A stretch of 64,000 nt of DNA from JBGPLJ01 sp035644395 (GCA_035644395.1 DASQOR010000090.1:1-64000); one strand, 5' to 3'. Counted from the stretch's first letter, positions 9,170-17,605 are shown. Made by a program: numbers and translations. The notes: generated from the sequence alone by a model not told the origin.

Positions 9170-9793
9170 ATGCCCGTTTCAGCCATCCTCAAGAGCCTGC
9201 TGTTCGGCCTGACGGTCGCGCTCGCGATCGGTCCCATCGCGCTGCTGATCGTGAACTACGGCATCACGCGTGGATTTACGAGCGCAGCGCGCAGTGCATT
9301 CGGCGCAGGATTTGCCGATATGACCTATGCGATCGTCGCCTTCGTGGCAGGTGATCTGCTGGTTGCGCGCCTGGAAGCGCACCGCGCGCTCTACGAAATC
9401 GGCGCCGCTTGCCTGTTAGTGATATTCGGCGGCTGCATGCTCTGGAGCGCGCTTCGCGCCAGGGCCGCGATACGGGCTGCGTCACCGGATGCAAGCAGGA
9501 ACGAGCTGGTAACGACCTACGCACTCACGATCATCAATCCGCTGACCATCGTCGCGTTCGCAGGCTTCGCGGGACAGCTGCCGCTCGCCGGATCGGTCTT
9601 GCGCGCACTGCTGCTTGCGCTGGCCGTGTTCGTCGGCAGCCTCGCGGTGCAGCTGGCGCTCGCAGCAACCGGTGCGCAGCTCGGCCACTGGCTGCGCGAA
9701 CCGAAAGTGCTCAGGTCGCTGAACGTCGCGAGCGGTCTCGGCGTCGCCGGGTTCGGTCTGGCCGGCTTGTGGCCCTTTCTCGTGCGCCCTTGA
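9170..9793 (+). CDS. LysE/RhtB family amino-acid exporter
   Basis: 207-aa inner-membrane protein with six hydrophobic segments. The LysE family N-terminal pattern is visible: a first membrane helix containing LTVALAIGPIALLIVNYGITRG, where GP and the following RG are the usual family landmarks, and YALTIINPLTI in the fourth helix (family consensus NPK/NP). Members export amino acids or homoserine lactone-like compounds; the substrate here is unknown. Start ATG 9170 has GGGAG 5 nt upstream. The frame is open upstream to 8978, but that stretch overlaps the PsiF-like gene and is not membrane-like. Peptide deformylase follows 72 bp downstream on the same strand. Confidence 0.86.
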   Translation: MPVSAILKSLLFGLTVALAIGPIALLIVNYGITRGFTSAARSAFGAGFADMTYAIVAFVAGDLLVARLEAHRALYEIGAACLLVIFGGCMLWSALRARAAIRAASPDASRNELVTTYALTIINPLTIVAFAGFAGQLPLAGSVLRALLLALAVFVGSLAVQLALAATGAQLGHWLREPKVLRSLNVASGLGVAGFGLAGLWPFLVRP

Positions 9794-9865
9794 TTCGCGA
9801 CTTCGCGGCTCGATAGTCGAAGCGACAGGCAGACAACCGGCATTGCAGTCAGAAACATTCTCCGC

Positions 9866-10378
9866 ATGGGCGACCCGCGCCTCCTCGAACGCTCCCGTGC
9901 GGTCGAGGCGTTCGACACGCCGGAACTGCACGCGCTCATTGCCGACATGCGGGAGACCATGGCCGCACACAACGGCGCGGGCCTCGCGGCCCCGCAGATC
10001 GGCGTGTCGAGGCGCATCGTTATTTTCGGCGTCAGCAGCAATCCCCGGTATCCGGACGCGGAACAGGTGCCGGACACCGTTCTCATCAATCCGCAGCTCG
10101 AGCCGCTCGATCGCGACGAACTGGAAGAGGGCTGGGAAGGGTGCCTCTCGGTACCGGGCATGCGGGGTCTCGTTCCCCGTTTTCGGCGCGTCCGATACCA
10201 GGGATTCGATGACCGCGGCCGGCCGATCGACCGGACCGTGTCGGATTTTCATGCGCGCGTCGTGCAGCACGAGGTGGACCACCTTGACGGCGTGCTCTAC
10301 CCGGCCCGCATCCGTGACCTCAGGAATTTCGGCTTCACCGCCGAGCTCTTTCCGGGAGCGGAAATCGCGGACGCGTGA
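9866..10378 (+). CDS. def: Peptide deformylase
   Basis: Metalloenzyme that removes the formyl group from nascent polypeptides. All three catalytic motifs are present: GAGLAAPQIG (motif 1), EGCLSVPG (motif 2, metal Cys) and QHEVDHLDG (motif 3, HExxH-like with both metal His and the catalytic Glu). Length from ATG 9866 is 170 aa. This start removes about eight residues of the usual N-terminus: the in-frame upstream codons read AVRNILR before the conserved MGDPRLL, yet no ATG, GTG or TTG exists in frame there; the only candidate is a rare ATT at 9842. It has no fmt neighbour, so it is a stand-alone deformylase of the type common in Xanthomonadales. Confidence 0.93.
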   Translation: MGDPRLLERSRAVEAFDTPELHALIADMRETMAAHNGAGLAAPQIGVSRRIVIFGVSSNPRYPDAEQVPDTVLINPQLEPLDRDELEEGWEGCLSVPGMRGLVPRFRRVRYQGFDDRGRPIDRTVSDFHARVVQHEVDHLDGVLYPARIRDLRNFGFTAELFPGAEIADA

Positions 10379-10387
10379 ACGGCGCGA

Positions 10388-10819
10388 TCAGCCGCTGCGG
10401 ATGTATCGCTCGAGATCCTCGATCTTGTGCTGCTGCTCGTCGATCACGGCCTTCACCAGGTCGCCGATCGAGATCATGCCGATGAGCCGCCCAGCCTCGA
10501 GCACCGGCAGGTGCCGCACGCGGTGTTCCGTAACGAGCTGCAGGCAGTCATTGAGCGCCGTGTCGCAGGTGACCGTGATGACCGGCGCGCTCATGATCTG
10601 CCACACGGGCGTTTCCGTCGCCGAGCGGCCGAGCAGCACCACTTTGCGCGCATAGTCGCGCTCCGACACGATGCCGACAAGCTCCTCGCCGCGCAGCACC
10701 GGTAGCGCGCCGACATGATGATCGGCCATGCGCTGGATGACTTCGAGCACCGGATCGTCCGGCTCGACAGTCCAGAGGGCTTTCGGCTTCGCATCGAGCA
10801 AATGCCGGACCGTGGCCAT
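10388..10819 (-). CDS. Tandem CBS-domain protein
   Basis: 143-aa soluble protein consisting of a pair of CBS domains (about residues 8-60 and 75-130), which together bind adenosyl ligands and act as sensory modules. Typical strand-helix landmarks are VGALPVLRGEELVGIVSERDYAR and VRHLPVLEAGRLIGMISIGDLVK. A short charged tail follows. No enzymatic or transport domain is attached and no obvious partner is next to it. Start ATG 10819 has a strong AGGGAGG 6 nt upstream, which decides against the in-frame ATG at 10840. It converges with def, with 9 bp between the stops. Confidence 0.88.
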   Translation of the reverse strand: MATVRHLLDAKPKALWTVEPDDPVLEVIQRMADHHVGALPVLRGEELVGIVSERDYARKVVLLGRSATETPVWQIMSAPVITVTCDTALNDCLQLVTEHRVRHLPVLEAGRLIGMISIGDLVKAVIDEQQHKIEDLERYIRSG

Positions 10820-10916
10820 CAGACACCTCCCTGCCTGCATTGCGGGCGGCCTCGGGCTCGAGGTCGATCGGGCGATGGACAGTTTTACGCCGGGCGCCGG
10901 AGCAGGTCCAGCCGGC

Positions 10917-11366
10917 TTATTCGAGGCAGACGACCAGCTTCGCGGAGTGCGTACGCCAGTTGATCGGAATGACGAAGGGCCGCACGTGGGTCGGCGGGTT
11001 CACGAGCTTCGGGTCGTGCGCGACGACGGTCGGCGTCGAGATCACGAAGTCCTTGCCGAAGTCCTTGCGCGCGTTGCCGGAAATCGTGTTGGCGACCTCG
11101 CCGACGAGGTCCTTGATGTTCTCGTCGCTCGTGTCGGTCTCGTTCATGCGCATGAGGAGCACGGTGAGCATGGCGCGCGGCGCGGTGAAGTAGACCATGC
11201 CCTTGCGCGCGCCCGAGATGCCGATGATGCCGGTGTATTCGTGCACGCCTGGCGCCCCCTCGGTCACGAGGTAGGGCGAACCGACGGAAGCCGGCTGGCG
11301 CGCGGACACCTCGAAATAGTTGGTGGTGCCCTCGACGAACGTGCGGATTTCGGCGGCGGTGGTCAC
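10917..11366 (-). CDS. CheX-like response-regulator phosphatase
   Basis: 149-aa protein of the CheC/CheX/FliY phosphatase fold, expected to speed dephosphorylation of a CheY-like protein. The active-site signature ExxN is present once (GEVANTISGN, Glu 90 and Asn 93), as in the CheX type. It is last in the five-gene signalling operon, directly after the CheY-like gene, its likely substrate. GTG 11366 has GGAGG 7 nt upstream; the TTG at 11372 would sit 1 nt from that site and is unlikely. The start lies 2 nt after the TGA stop (11369-11371) of the CheY-like gene, so the two are probably translationally coupled. Confidence 0.85.
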   Translation of the reverse strand: MTTAAEIRTFVEGTTNYFEVSARQPASVGSPYLVTEGAPGVHEYTGIIGISGARKGMVYFTAPRAMLTVLLMRMNETDTSDENIKDLVGEVANTISGNARKDFGKDFVISTPTVVAHDPKLVNPPTHVRPFVIPINWRTHSAKLVVCLE

Positions 11367-11368
11367 GC

Positions 11369-11776
11369 TCAAGCCTCCTTCAGAAGCTCGGCGAGCGCAT
11401 CATTCAGCTGCCGGTCGGAAAAAGGCTTGCACAGAAATCCGTTCGCACCCTTCTCGATCGCCTCGACCGCGGTCGCTTTGTCCGCGAGCGCCGACACGAC
11501 GAGAATCATGATCTCGGGCTTCAGCGACACCAGCCGCTCCACGCACTGGATGCCGTCCATTTCCGGCATCGTCAGGTCCATGGTGACGACGTCGGGGTTG
11601 GTTTTCTGGAAAAGCTCGACGGCCTCGCGGCCATTGGACGCGGAACCCACGACCTGAAGCCGTGCATTCTGCTGCGAGCGCTCAATGCGGCGGCGAATGA
11701 TGTTCGAGTCATCCACGATCATCATGCGCAGCATCCGTTCTCCGCTCGCGCCGTTTGCACCGTTCGACTTCGACAT
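11369..11776 (-). CDS. CheY-like single-domain response regulator
   Basis: 135-aa stand-alone receiver domain. All catalytic positions are present: acidic pair Asp 22/Asp 23 in IVDDSN, phosphoacceptor Asp 67 in VTMDLTMPEMDG, Ser 95 in VVSAL, and Lys 117 in CKPF. There is no output domain, so it must act by protein contact, as CheY does on the flagellar motor. The 14-residue N-terminal extension is polar; ATG 11734 (residue 15) would give a minimal receiver. It lies between the CheA-like kinase and CheX genes, so kinase, regulator and phosphatase form a closed set. Confidence 0.92.
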   Translation of the reverse strand: MSKSNGANGASGERMLRMMIVDDSNIIRRRIERSQQNARLQVVGSASNGREAVELFQKTNPDVVTMDLTMPEMDGIQCVERLVSLKPEIMILVVSALADKATAVEAIEKGANGFLCKPFSDRQLNDALAELLKEA

Positions 11777-11810
11777 GGGATCGAGGCTCCTTTTCTTCTT
11801 CGGTCTTGCG

Positions 11811-14057
11811 TCAGGCAGCCACTTCCTGACTGCCGTCCACCGGCGGCAGCAGGATGCTGAATCGCGTGTACTTGCCCTCGCCCGTGGCGACGGCGATCTT
11901 GCCGTTCAACTCGCGGATGAGTTCGGCGACCAGGCTCATGCCGATGCCGCGTCCGGCGTCGTGCGTGACGGTGTCGCGGGTCGAGAACCCCGGATGGAAG
12001 AGGAGGCGAAACATCTGTTTCGATTCCATCTTGGCCGCCGCGGCTTCGGTGATGATGCCCTTCTGCAGCGCCGCTTCCTTGATGCGGCTCGAGGAGATGC
12101 CCTGGCCGTCGTCCTCGATCACGAGCTTGTAGCCCTCGCCGGGCGCCGTGAGGAAGTGCACGATGACGTTGCCGGGATCGGACTTGCCGGCGACTTGCCG
12201 CGCCTCGGGTGTCTCGATGCCGTGGACGACCGCGTTGCGCACGATCTGGATCGCGACGTCCTTCACCACTCTGCGATAGGCGTTCGGGACCTTGTCGAGG
12301 CCCGCGCATTCGATGCGCGCGCGCTTCTTCTCGTCCGTCGCGATGCGCTGCACGAGCTGCTCGAGCGTCGATCCGAGCCCGGGCGCTGGCGCCGGAATCG
12401 GATGGGCCCGTTCAACACGCGGCGCATGCGTTTCCATGGGCTTTGCCGACACCAGCTCATCGACCGTCTGCCTGCGCGCGATGACCTGCGTGGCGGTCGC
12501 CGGCGACTCGCGGGACGAGCCGACGTTGAGCTTCGCGAGCCGCGTGACCAGATCCCGCACCGACGAGAGGTGCGTGAACAGGTCATCGAGCTTCACCACG
12601 AGCGGCAGGAAGTCGTTGCCGGTGAGCGTGTTGCGGTCCTTCAGATCCTTGAGCGAATCCTCGAACTGGTGGGCGCGGGATTCGACCGACGCGAGGCCGA
12701 GCGCGGACGCTTCGCCTTTGACCGCGTGCACCTGGCGGAAGATGCTGTCGAGCTTCTTGCGGAACGCGCCCTCTTCGCGCGCCGGCTCCTTGAGGATGGA
12801 GTTGACCATGCGCATCGCGGCATCGGAATCGTCGAGGAACGAGGAGAGCTGCGCCGGATCGACGTGCAGCACGCCGAGGAGCGTGTCGAGCTGCGCCTGC
12901 GCCTTGTCCTGCGATTCCCTGAGTTCGCGCGCCAGCATTACCCGTTGCGACACGTCGTTGACCGAAACGAGGATGTTGTCGACCCGCTCCTCGCTCTTGA
13001 CGCGGTGGAAGTCGAACTCGAGGTAGCGCGTGGCGTGACCGCCGCGGCCGTCGTCGAAATTCACCTCGACCTCGCCAAGCGGGTTGATCGACTTGACGAG
13101 ATTTTCGCGTGTGCGCTCCGACCACAGGACCTTCACGAACTTGAGCGCGGTCTGCATGGTCTTTTCCGGCACCAGCGGCCGCAACAGGTCTTCGAACGTA
13201 ATGCCGGCGAGCGTCTCGCGCTGAAAGAGCAGCTGCACGGCCGCCGAGTGCGTCGGGCCGATGCGCAGGTCCGAGTCGAGCAGGAACAGTCCGTCCTTCA
13301 CCGTCTTCAGGATGTCCTGGGTCTGCCGCTGCGCCTCGATGACCATGCGGTCCTGCCGGCGCCGCGCGGACACCAGGTACCCGAGCGCAAGGGCGAGGCC
13401 GCTTGCCACGATCAGGCCGGCGAGCATCAGGTAGCGCAGCTCGGCCGCGAGCTGCTCGGAGCGCGCCTCGATATCGCGCGTCAATTCCGTCGTCAGGCCG
13501 TTCAATATCGGCGTCTGCTTGCGACTGAGGCGCAGGGCGGCGAAGACGTCGACCTGCAGCCGTTCGCCGAGCTTGTTGAGCTGCGTACCCTGCTGGTCCG
13601 TGTCCTGGTAGGGGAGCCCCGTGAACCCGGCGATCGGCGTCAGCGCGCGGTGGTAGTCCTGCCACTCACTTTTCAGGCGCTTCAGCTGCGCGCGCGCGAA
13701 ATCGTTGCGCATCGCTTCGGACGAACTCGCGCTCGCGAAGAAGCCCTGGCCGGCGTCGTTCGGCGTCAACGTCGTCAGGGCCTCGTCGAACTCCGTCATT
13801 GCCTTGCGCAGTTCGCTCACGGCCGAATCGACGTAGCCGCGCGCCTCCAGCCGGTCCTGAGTCGAGGCGAGCGCGTGGGCGAGAGCGTCCGGCTGGCGGC
13901 GCTGCTCGCTCATGAGCCTCAGCGCCATGGTGTTGTTCGACAGGCTGCTCGCGAGCTTGTAGCCCGGCAGCAGCACCGCGGCGAATGCCAGCACGACCAT
14001 CACGCCGAACAGTGCCGCCGTTCCGCGTGCCGACAATCGTTTGATCCAGTTCATCAT
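11811..14057 (-). CDS. Membrane-bound CheA-like sensor histidine kinase (PAS, HPt, HATPase)
   Basis: 748-aa kinase. Order seen: membrane helix at 14-34; about 170 residues of mainly helical periplasmic region; second helix at 208-230; PAS-like region about 243-370; HPt domain about 405-500 with phospho-His 444 in VHAVKGEASALG; CheA-type ATPase about 565-742 with N box RNAVVHGIE, G1 EDDGQGI, F box LLFHPGFSTRD and G2 DAGRGIGMSLV. The His is on an HPt domain as in CheA, yet the protein is anchored in the membrane with its own sensor region and lacks the C-terminal CheW-like domain, so it does not need CheW and chemoreceptors. Phosphate would pass from His 444 to the adjacent CheY-like protein. 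Start ATG 14057 has GGAG 10 nt upstream. Confidence 0.88.
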   Translation of the reverse strand: MMNWIKRLSARGTAALFGVMVVLAFAAVLLPGYKLASSLSNNTMALRLMSEQRRQPDALAHALASTQDRLEARGYVDSAVSELRKAMTEFDEALTTLTPNDAGQGFFASASSSEAMRNDFARAQLKRLKSEWQDYHRALTPIAGFTGLPYQDTDQQGTQLNKLGERLQVDVFAALRLSRKQTPILNGLTTELTRDIEARSEQLAAELRYLMLAGLIVASGLALALGYLVSARRRQDRMVIEAQRQTQDILKTVKDGLFLLDSDLRIGPTHSAAVQLLFQRETLAGITFEDLLRPLVPEKTMQTALKFVKVLWSERTRENLVKSINPLGEVEVNFDDGRGGHATRYLEFDFHRVKSEERVDNILVSVNDVSQRVMLARELRESQDKAQAQLDTLLGVLHVDPAQLSSFLDDSDAAMRMVNSILKEPAREEGAFRKKLDSIFRQVHAVKGEASALGLASVESRAHQFEDSLKDLKDRNTLTGNDFLPLVVKLDDLFTHLSSVRDLVTRLAKLNVGSSRESPATATQVIARRQTVDELVSAKPMETHAPRVERAHPIPAPAPGLGSTLEQLVQRIATDEKKRARIECAGLDKVPNAYRRVVKDVAIQIVRNAVVHGIETPEARQVAGKSDPGNVIVHFLTAPGEGYKLVIEDDGQGISSSRIKEAALQKGIITEAAAAKMESKQMFRLLFHPGFSTRDTVTHDAGRGIGMSLVAELIRELNGKIAVATGEGKYTRFSILLPPVDGSQEVAA

Positions 14058-14092
14058 GGTCTTGTGACTCCGTAGGTCGCTGCGCTCACGCT

Positions 14093-15397
14093 TCAGGCGG
14101 CCGGCGCCGACTGGGTGAGCTCTTTCATTGCGTCAATCAACTGGTCGGCGCTTGCAAAGCGATCGCCGGGCGCCTTCGCCAGCAATCGATTGATGAGCGG
14201 CTGGTAGCGCGAAGCGCGCTCCGGCAGGAGCGGTACCGCCGCGGTCCGGTGCTGGTCGAGAATCTCGCGCACCGTATGGCCGGCGTACGGCACGGCGCCC
14301 GCGAGCATCTCGTAGAGGATGACGCCGAGGCTGTACAGATCGCAGCGTTCGTCCGGTTCCTGGCCGTCGATCTGCTCCGGACTCATGTAATACGGCGTGC
14401 CGACGCGTTCGTTCGGGCTCGTCACGTCGATCCTCAGGAGCGAGGAGCGCGCGAGGCCGAAGTCGATCAGCACCAGCCGATTGTCCTCGGTGAGCATCAG
14501 GTTCGATGGCTTCAGGTCGCGGTGGAATACGCCTGTCTTGTGCAGCACCTTGAGCGCGACCGCGAGCTGCAGCGTGTAGTTGAACGATTCTTCCTGCGTC
14601 AGTGGATTGCGCAGCCGCTCGCGCAGGCTGCCGCACGGGAAGTACTCCATCGCCAGGTAGAAACAGCGTTCGGTCACGCCGTAGTCATAGACGTCGGCCA
14701 CGGCGCGGTTGTTGAGCTTCGAGAGCAGCTGGCATTCCCGCAGGAACCGGTCGCGGTCGCCCGTGGAAACGGACTCGCCGAAGCGTATCGGCTGCAGTTT
14801 CAGGGCAATGGGCTGCGGCAATTCGTCGCTGTGGGCGAGATATACGATCGCTCGCGTCGATTGCGCGATGCGCTTGACGAGCCTGTACCCGGGCACTTCG
14901 AGAATGCTGTCCGCGGCGATCGAGCTGCGCCGTTCGCGGCGGGCGGTCTGCGCCTGCACGGCACCACGGAGCGCCGCGCCGAGTTCGGCGGCATTGAGGG
15001 CATGGAGCGGCCAGTAGTCGGCGATGCCTTCCCGCATGGAACGCACGGCCCAGCGCTCATCGCCGCCGCTCGCGATGATCACGAGCGGTATGCCGCCCGC
15101 CTGTTCGCGCAGCTTCTGCAGGACATCGAGCGGATTCGCGTGATCGGCCGAGGTCGTCGCGAAATCGATGACGGCGAGCATCGCCTGGTACGGTTCGTTG
15201 CGTTCCACCGAGGTGCCGCGCGCGGAGGCACGCGTGCAGGTATCGACTGTCGCCTGCGCCCAGCATTCGCGGACGATGTCCGCGAGCTTCAGGCGCAGCT
15301 CGAGTTCATCGTGCACGACCAGGAAACGCGCGCGCTGCGCGCGTGGAACCGGTGTCGCGAGTCCGCTTGCCGGGGATTGTGTTGCTGGTGCTGTCAT
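14093..15397 (-). CDS. Receiver-like domain fused to a serine/threonine protein kinase
   Basis: 434 aa. Residues about 22-145 resemble a receiver domain: an acidic pair region (VVHDE) and a phosphoacceptor-like Asp 78 (AVIDFA), but the conserved Lys is missing (ADYWPLHAL), so phosphorylation is doubtful. Residues about 170-425 are a Hanks-type kinase with Lys 200 (PIALKL), Glu 221, HRDLKPSN (Asp 294), IDFGLA (Asp 312) and an SPE version of the APE motif. The glycine loop is poor (IAQSTRAIVY). It lacks a membrane helix or PASTA repeats and is therefore cytosolic. Start ATG 15397 is 22 bp after the stop of the TonB-fusion gene. It links phosphorelay and Ser/Thr signalling within one operon. Confidence 0.88.
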   Translation of the reverse strand: MTAPATQSPASGLATPVPRAQRARFLVVHDELELRLKLADIVRECWAQATVDTCTRASARGTSVERNEPYQAMLAVIDFATTSADHANPLDVLQKLREQAGGIPLVIIASGGDERWAVRSMREGIADYWPLHALNAAELGAALRGAVQAQTARRERRSSIAADSILEVPGYRLVKRIAQSTRAIVYLAHSDELPQPIALKLQPIRFGESVSTGDRDRFLRECQLLSKLNNRAVADVYDYGVTERCFYLAMEYFPCGSLRERLRNPLTQEESFNYTLQLAVALKVLHKTGVFHRDLKPSNLMLTEDNRLVLIDFGLARSSLLRIDVTSPNERVGTPYYMSPEQIDGQEPDERCDLYSLGVILYEMLAGAVPYAGHTVREILDQHRTAAVPLLPERASRYQPLINRLLAKAPGDRFASADQLIDAMKELTQSAPAA

Positions 15398-15419
15398 GCG
15401 CGGCTTCGGGGTACGAGGG

Positions 15420-17465
15420 CTACTGCTTGCCGAGGCGGAAGGAAATCTTGAAGCGCGCGCGCTGGGCCACGGGCTGCCCGTCGACGAGCACCGGTTCGTA
15501 GCGTGCGTGCCTCATGGCCGCGATCGCCGCGCGGTCGAAGACGTTCTTGGGCTGCGAGTTGACGACCTCGACGTCGCTCACCTTGCCTTCGGCATCGACC
15601 GTGAAGAGCATCTCGACCCAGCCTTCGGCATTGGTGCGCAGCGCGTCGTCCGGATAGACCGGGCTGATCGGGCGCGTGAGCGTCAGTGAACCGGCCGGCA
15701 CGATCGAACTGCGCTGGGCCTCGAGCGCCTTGCTGTGGGCGAGACGCTGATCGACCGCCGCGACGTCCGTCGCGAGCGCGCCGAGCGAGCGGGCGTTCTG
15801 CAATGCGCTCTCCGCATCGGTCACCCGATTGTCGTCGAGCGCCGAGCGCGCCGAATTCAGGAACTCCGCGGCCAATCGGCGCGAAAGGTCGGGCAGCGCG
15901 GCATTCCTGGAATCGGCGGCCTTGAGTACGCCCAGGTAATAGAGAGCGTTGTCGTTCGCCGGCTCGGCGAGGCGGCCCTGGCCGATGCGGTCACCCACGA
16001 GCTGAATCGTCTTGGCCGTATCGATCTTCGGTTTCTGCGCCTGCTGCGCGAGATCCCGTTGCAGCGCCTGGATATCGCGTGCCGGTACGCCGGCGTCCCG
16101 GGCCTCTCCGAGCCAGCGATCGACATCGGCTGCCTGCTGGCGGCCGGCGGCGGCGCGCGCCTCTTGAAGAAGAGCGCGCGAATAGTCCTGGGTGAGCGAC
16201 TGCAACTGGGCGTTGCCGGCGGCGTTCGGCTTCTTGCGGGCGGCCGCCAGGTAGAACTTGGCGCTGTCCTCCGCGGGCTCGACCAGCCGTCCCTGCTGCA
16301 CGCGTGCTGCGAGCAATTTCAACGTGTCGGTGAGCTCAGAATCCGCCTGCCGGCGGGCAAGGTCGCTCTTCAGCCGCGCGACGACGTCGGCGGACACGGA
16401 CTGCGACTGCTGCGCGTCGCGGATGAGCTGTTGCGCGCGATCGTAGCTCTGCGCCTGCAGCGCTGCCTGGATCTGCGCGAGCGCCAGTTCGCCGCGCCGC
16501 TGGCTGACCTGCGCATCGAGAACCGCAAGCTTTGGATGATCCGGACGAATGCTGCGGGCCGTTTCGATCGAACGCAGCGCGTTGTCATAGTTGCGCTGAT
16601 CGAAGGCCGTCGCGGCGCGCATCAACAGAAGTTCGGCGATGCGATCGAGTCCCTGTCGCGCTTCGCCGTTGGCGGAGTCGTAGACGAGGACGTTGCGGTA
16701 ATAGGTGAGCGCGCAGTCGTTCTCCGGCTCGTCGTAGCGTTTGTCACGCATCGCCGAGCGCGCCTTCGCGAGCAGCGGTTCGATCTGTTCGGCCTGCAGA
16801 TCCTTGACGGGCGCAGGCGCAGGCGCCGCGACAGGGGTCGCACTCCGAGCAGCCGTCGATTGCACGGCCGGCGTCGGTGCTGACGTCCGCGACATCCACC
16901 AATAAACCGCCCCGCCACCCGCCAGCAGCACGGCCGCCACGGTGGCGATCAGTTTCGTCGGCAGCCCGCCGGACGACCCGGAGGCGGTCGAGCGATTCTG
17001 CGATCCAAAAAGCGCGGCGCGGGCGTTGGCTTCCTCGGCCGCGGTTTCGAACGCCTGGTTCACGTGTGCGTCGGTGAGCGGTAGCGTCAATCGGCCGAGG
17101 ATCGCGCGTTGCTTGAGGAGTGCCGCCACGACTTCGCCCGCCGGCTCCTTGTCGACCACCATCGGCACAAGACTTGCCGAATGGTGCTGCAACTTCGCGA
17201 GGCCGCGGTTGACCTGCGGCTCGGCGCGGATGTCCCAGATGAAGATGCCCGCCTGACCGGGCGCGGAGGATTCGACCGTCTGCTCGATCGAGTCCGCCTG
17301 CTGGATGTCGTACGACGGCCCGGCAAGATCCTTCAACTGGATCCACAGGTCATCGTCCGATGTGAGAAGGAAAACCTTGGTAATCGGCTGGCCCGCGCTT
17401 GCGTGCGCGCTGCCGCCGACGAAATCGCTCGCCTCAACGGCGAAACGACGCTGGGAATCTGGCAC
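15420..17465 (-). CDS. Receiver-like / transmembrane / repeat / TonB C-terminal fusion protein
   Basis: 681 aa. A receiver-like cytosolic domain (about 25-150) has the fold landmarks VFLLTSDDD and GIFIWD but lacks the usual Lys. One membrane helix follows (about 171-190), then an Ala/Pro-rich linker and a helical, TPR-like periplasmic region. That region holds three related segments: YDEPENDCALTYY (about 244), LVEPAEDSAKFYL (about 394) and LAEPANDNALYYL (about 499). The end (about 595-681) is a TonB_C domain (PVYPDDALRTNAEGWV, GKVSDVEVVNSQP, HARYEPV). Start GTG 17465 has AGGAGG 6 nt upstream, which decides against GTG 17495. First gene of the five-gene signalling operon. A cytosolic signal could thus be coupled to a periplasm-spanning TonB-like tail; this is inference. 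Confidence 0.8.
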   Translation of the reverse strand: MPDSQRRFAVEASDFVGGSAHASAGQPITKVFLLTSDDDLWIQLKDLAGPSYDIQQADSIEQTVESSAPGQAGIFIWDIRAEPQVNRGLAKLQHHSASLVPMVVDKEPAGEVVAALLKQRAILGRLTLPLTDAHVNQAFETAAEEANARAALFGSQNRSTASGSSGGLPTKLIATVAAVLLAGGGAVYWWMSRTSAPTPAVQSTAARSATPVAAPAPAPVKDLQAEQIEPLLAKARSAMRDKRYDEPENDCALTYYRNVLVYDSANGEARQGLDRIAELLLMRAATAFDQRNYDNALRSIETARSIRPDHPKLAVLDAQVSQRRGELALAQIQAALQAQSYDRAQQLIRDAQQSQSVSADVVARLKSDLARRQADSELTDTLKLLAARVQQGRLVEPAEDSAKFYLAAARKKPNAAGNAQLQSLTQDYSRALLQEARAAAGRQQAADVDRWLGEARDAGVPARDIQALQRDLAQQAQKPKIDTAKTIQLVGDRIGQGRLAEPANDNALYYLGVLKAADSRNAALPDLSRRLAAEFLNSARSALDDNRVTDAESALQNARSLGALATDVAAVDQRLAHSKALEAQRSSIVPAGSLTLTRPISPVYPDDALRTNAEGWVEMLFTVDAEGKVSDVEVVNSQPKNVFDRAAIAAMRHARYEPVLVDGQPVAQRARFKISFRLGKQ

Positions 17466-17605
17466 GACCGGCCTCCTCAATGGTCCGAGGGACACACGCT
17501 GCCCAGCCGCGAGGCTCCGTCAGGCAGGGGCGACGAACCCGGGCCTTACGCTGGGCAAACTCGAGGGGGATAGTCGGTTTTGTGCCCCAAGGGGGCCATG
17601 CCTGA

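Noticed and set aside
11685..14075. Long open frame (796 codons) on the forward strand
   Set aside because: Exactly opposite the CheA-like kinase. The translation is rich in Arg, Glu, Asp, His and Leu with no domain, as expected of GC-rich antisense frames.
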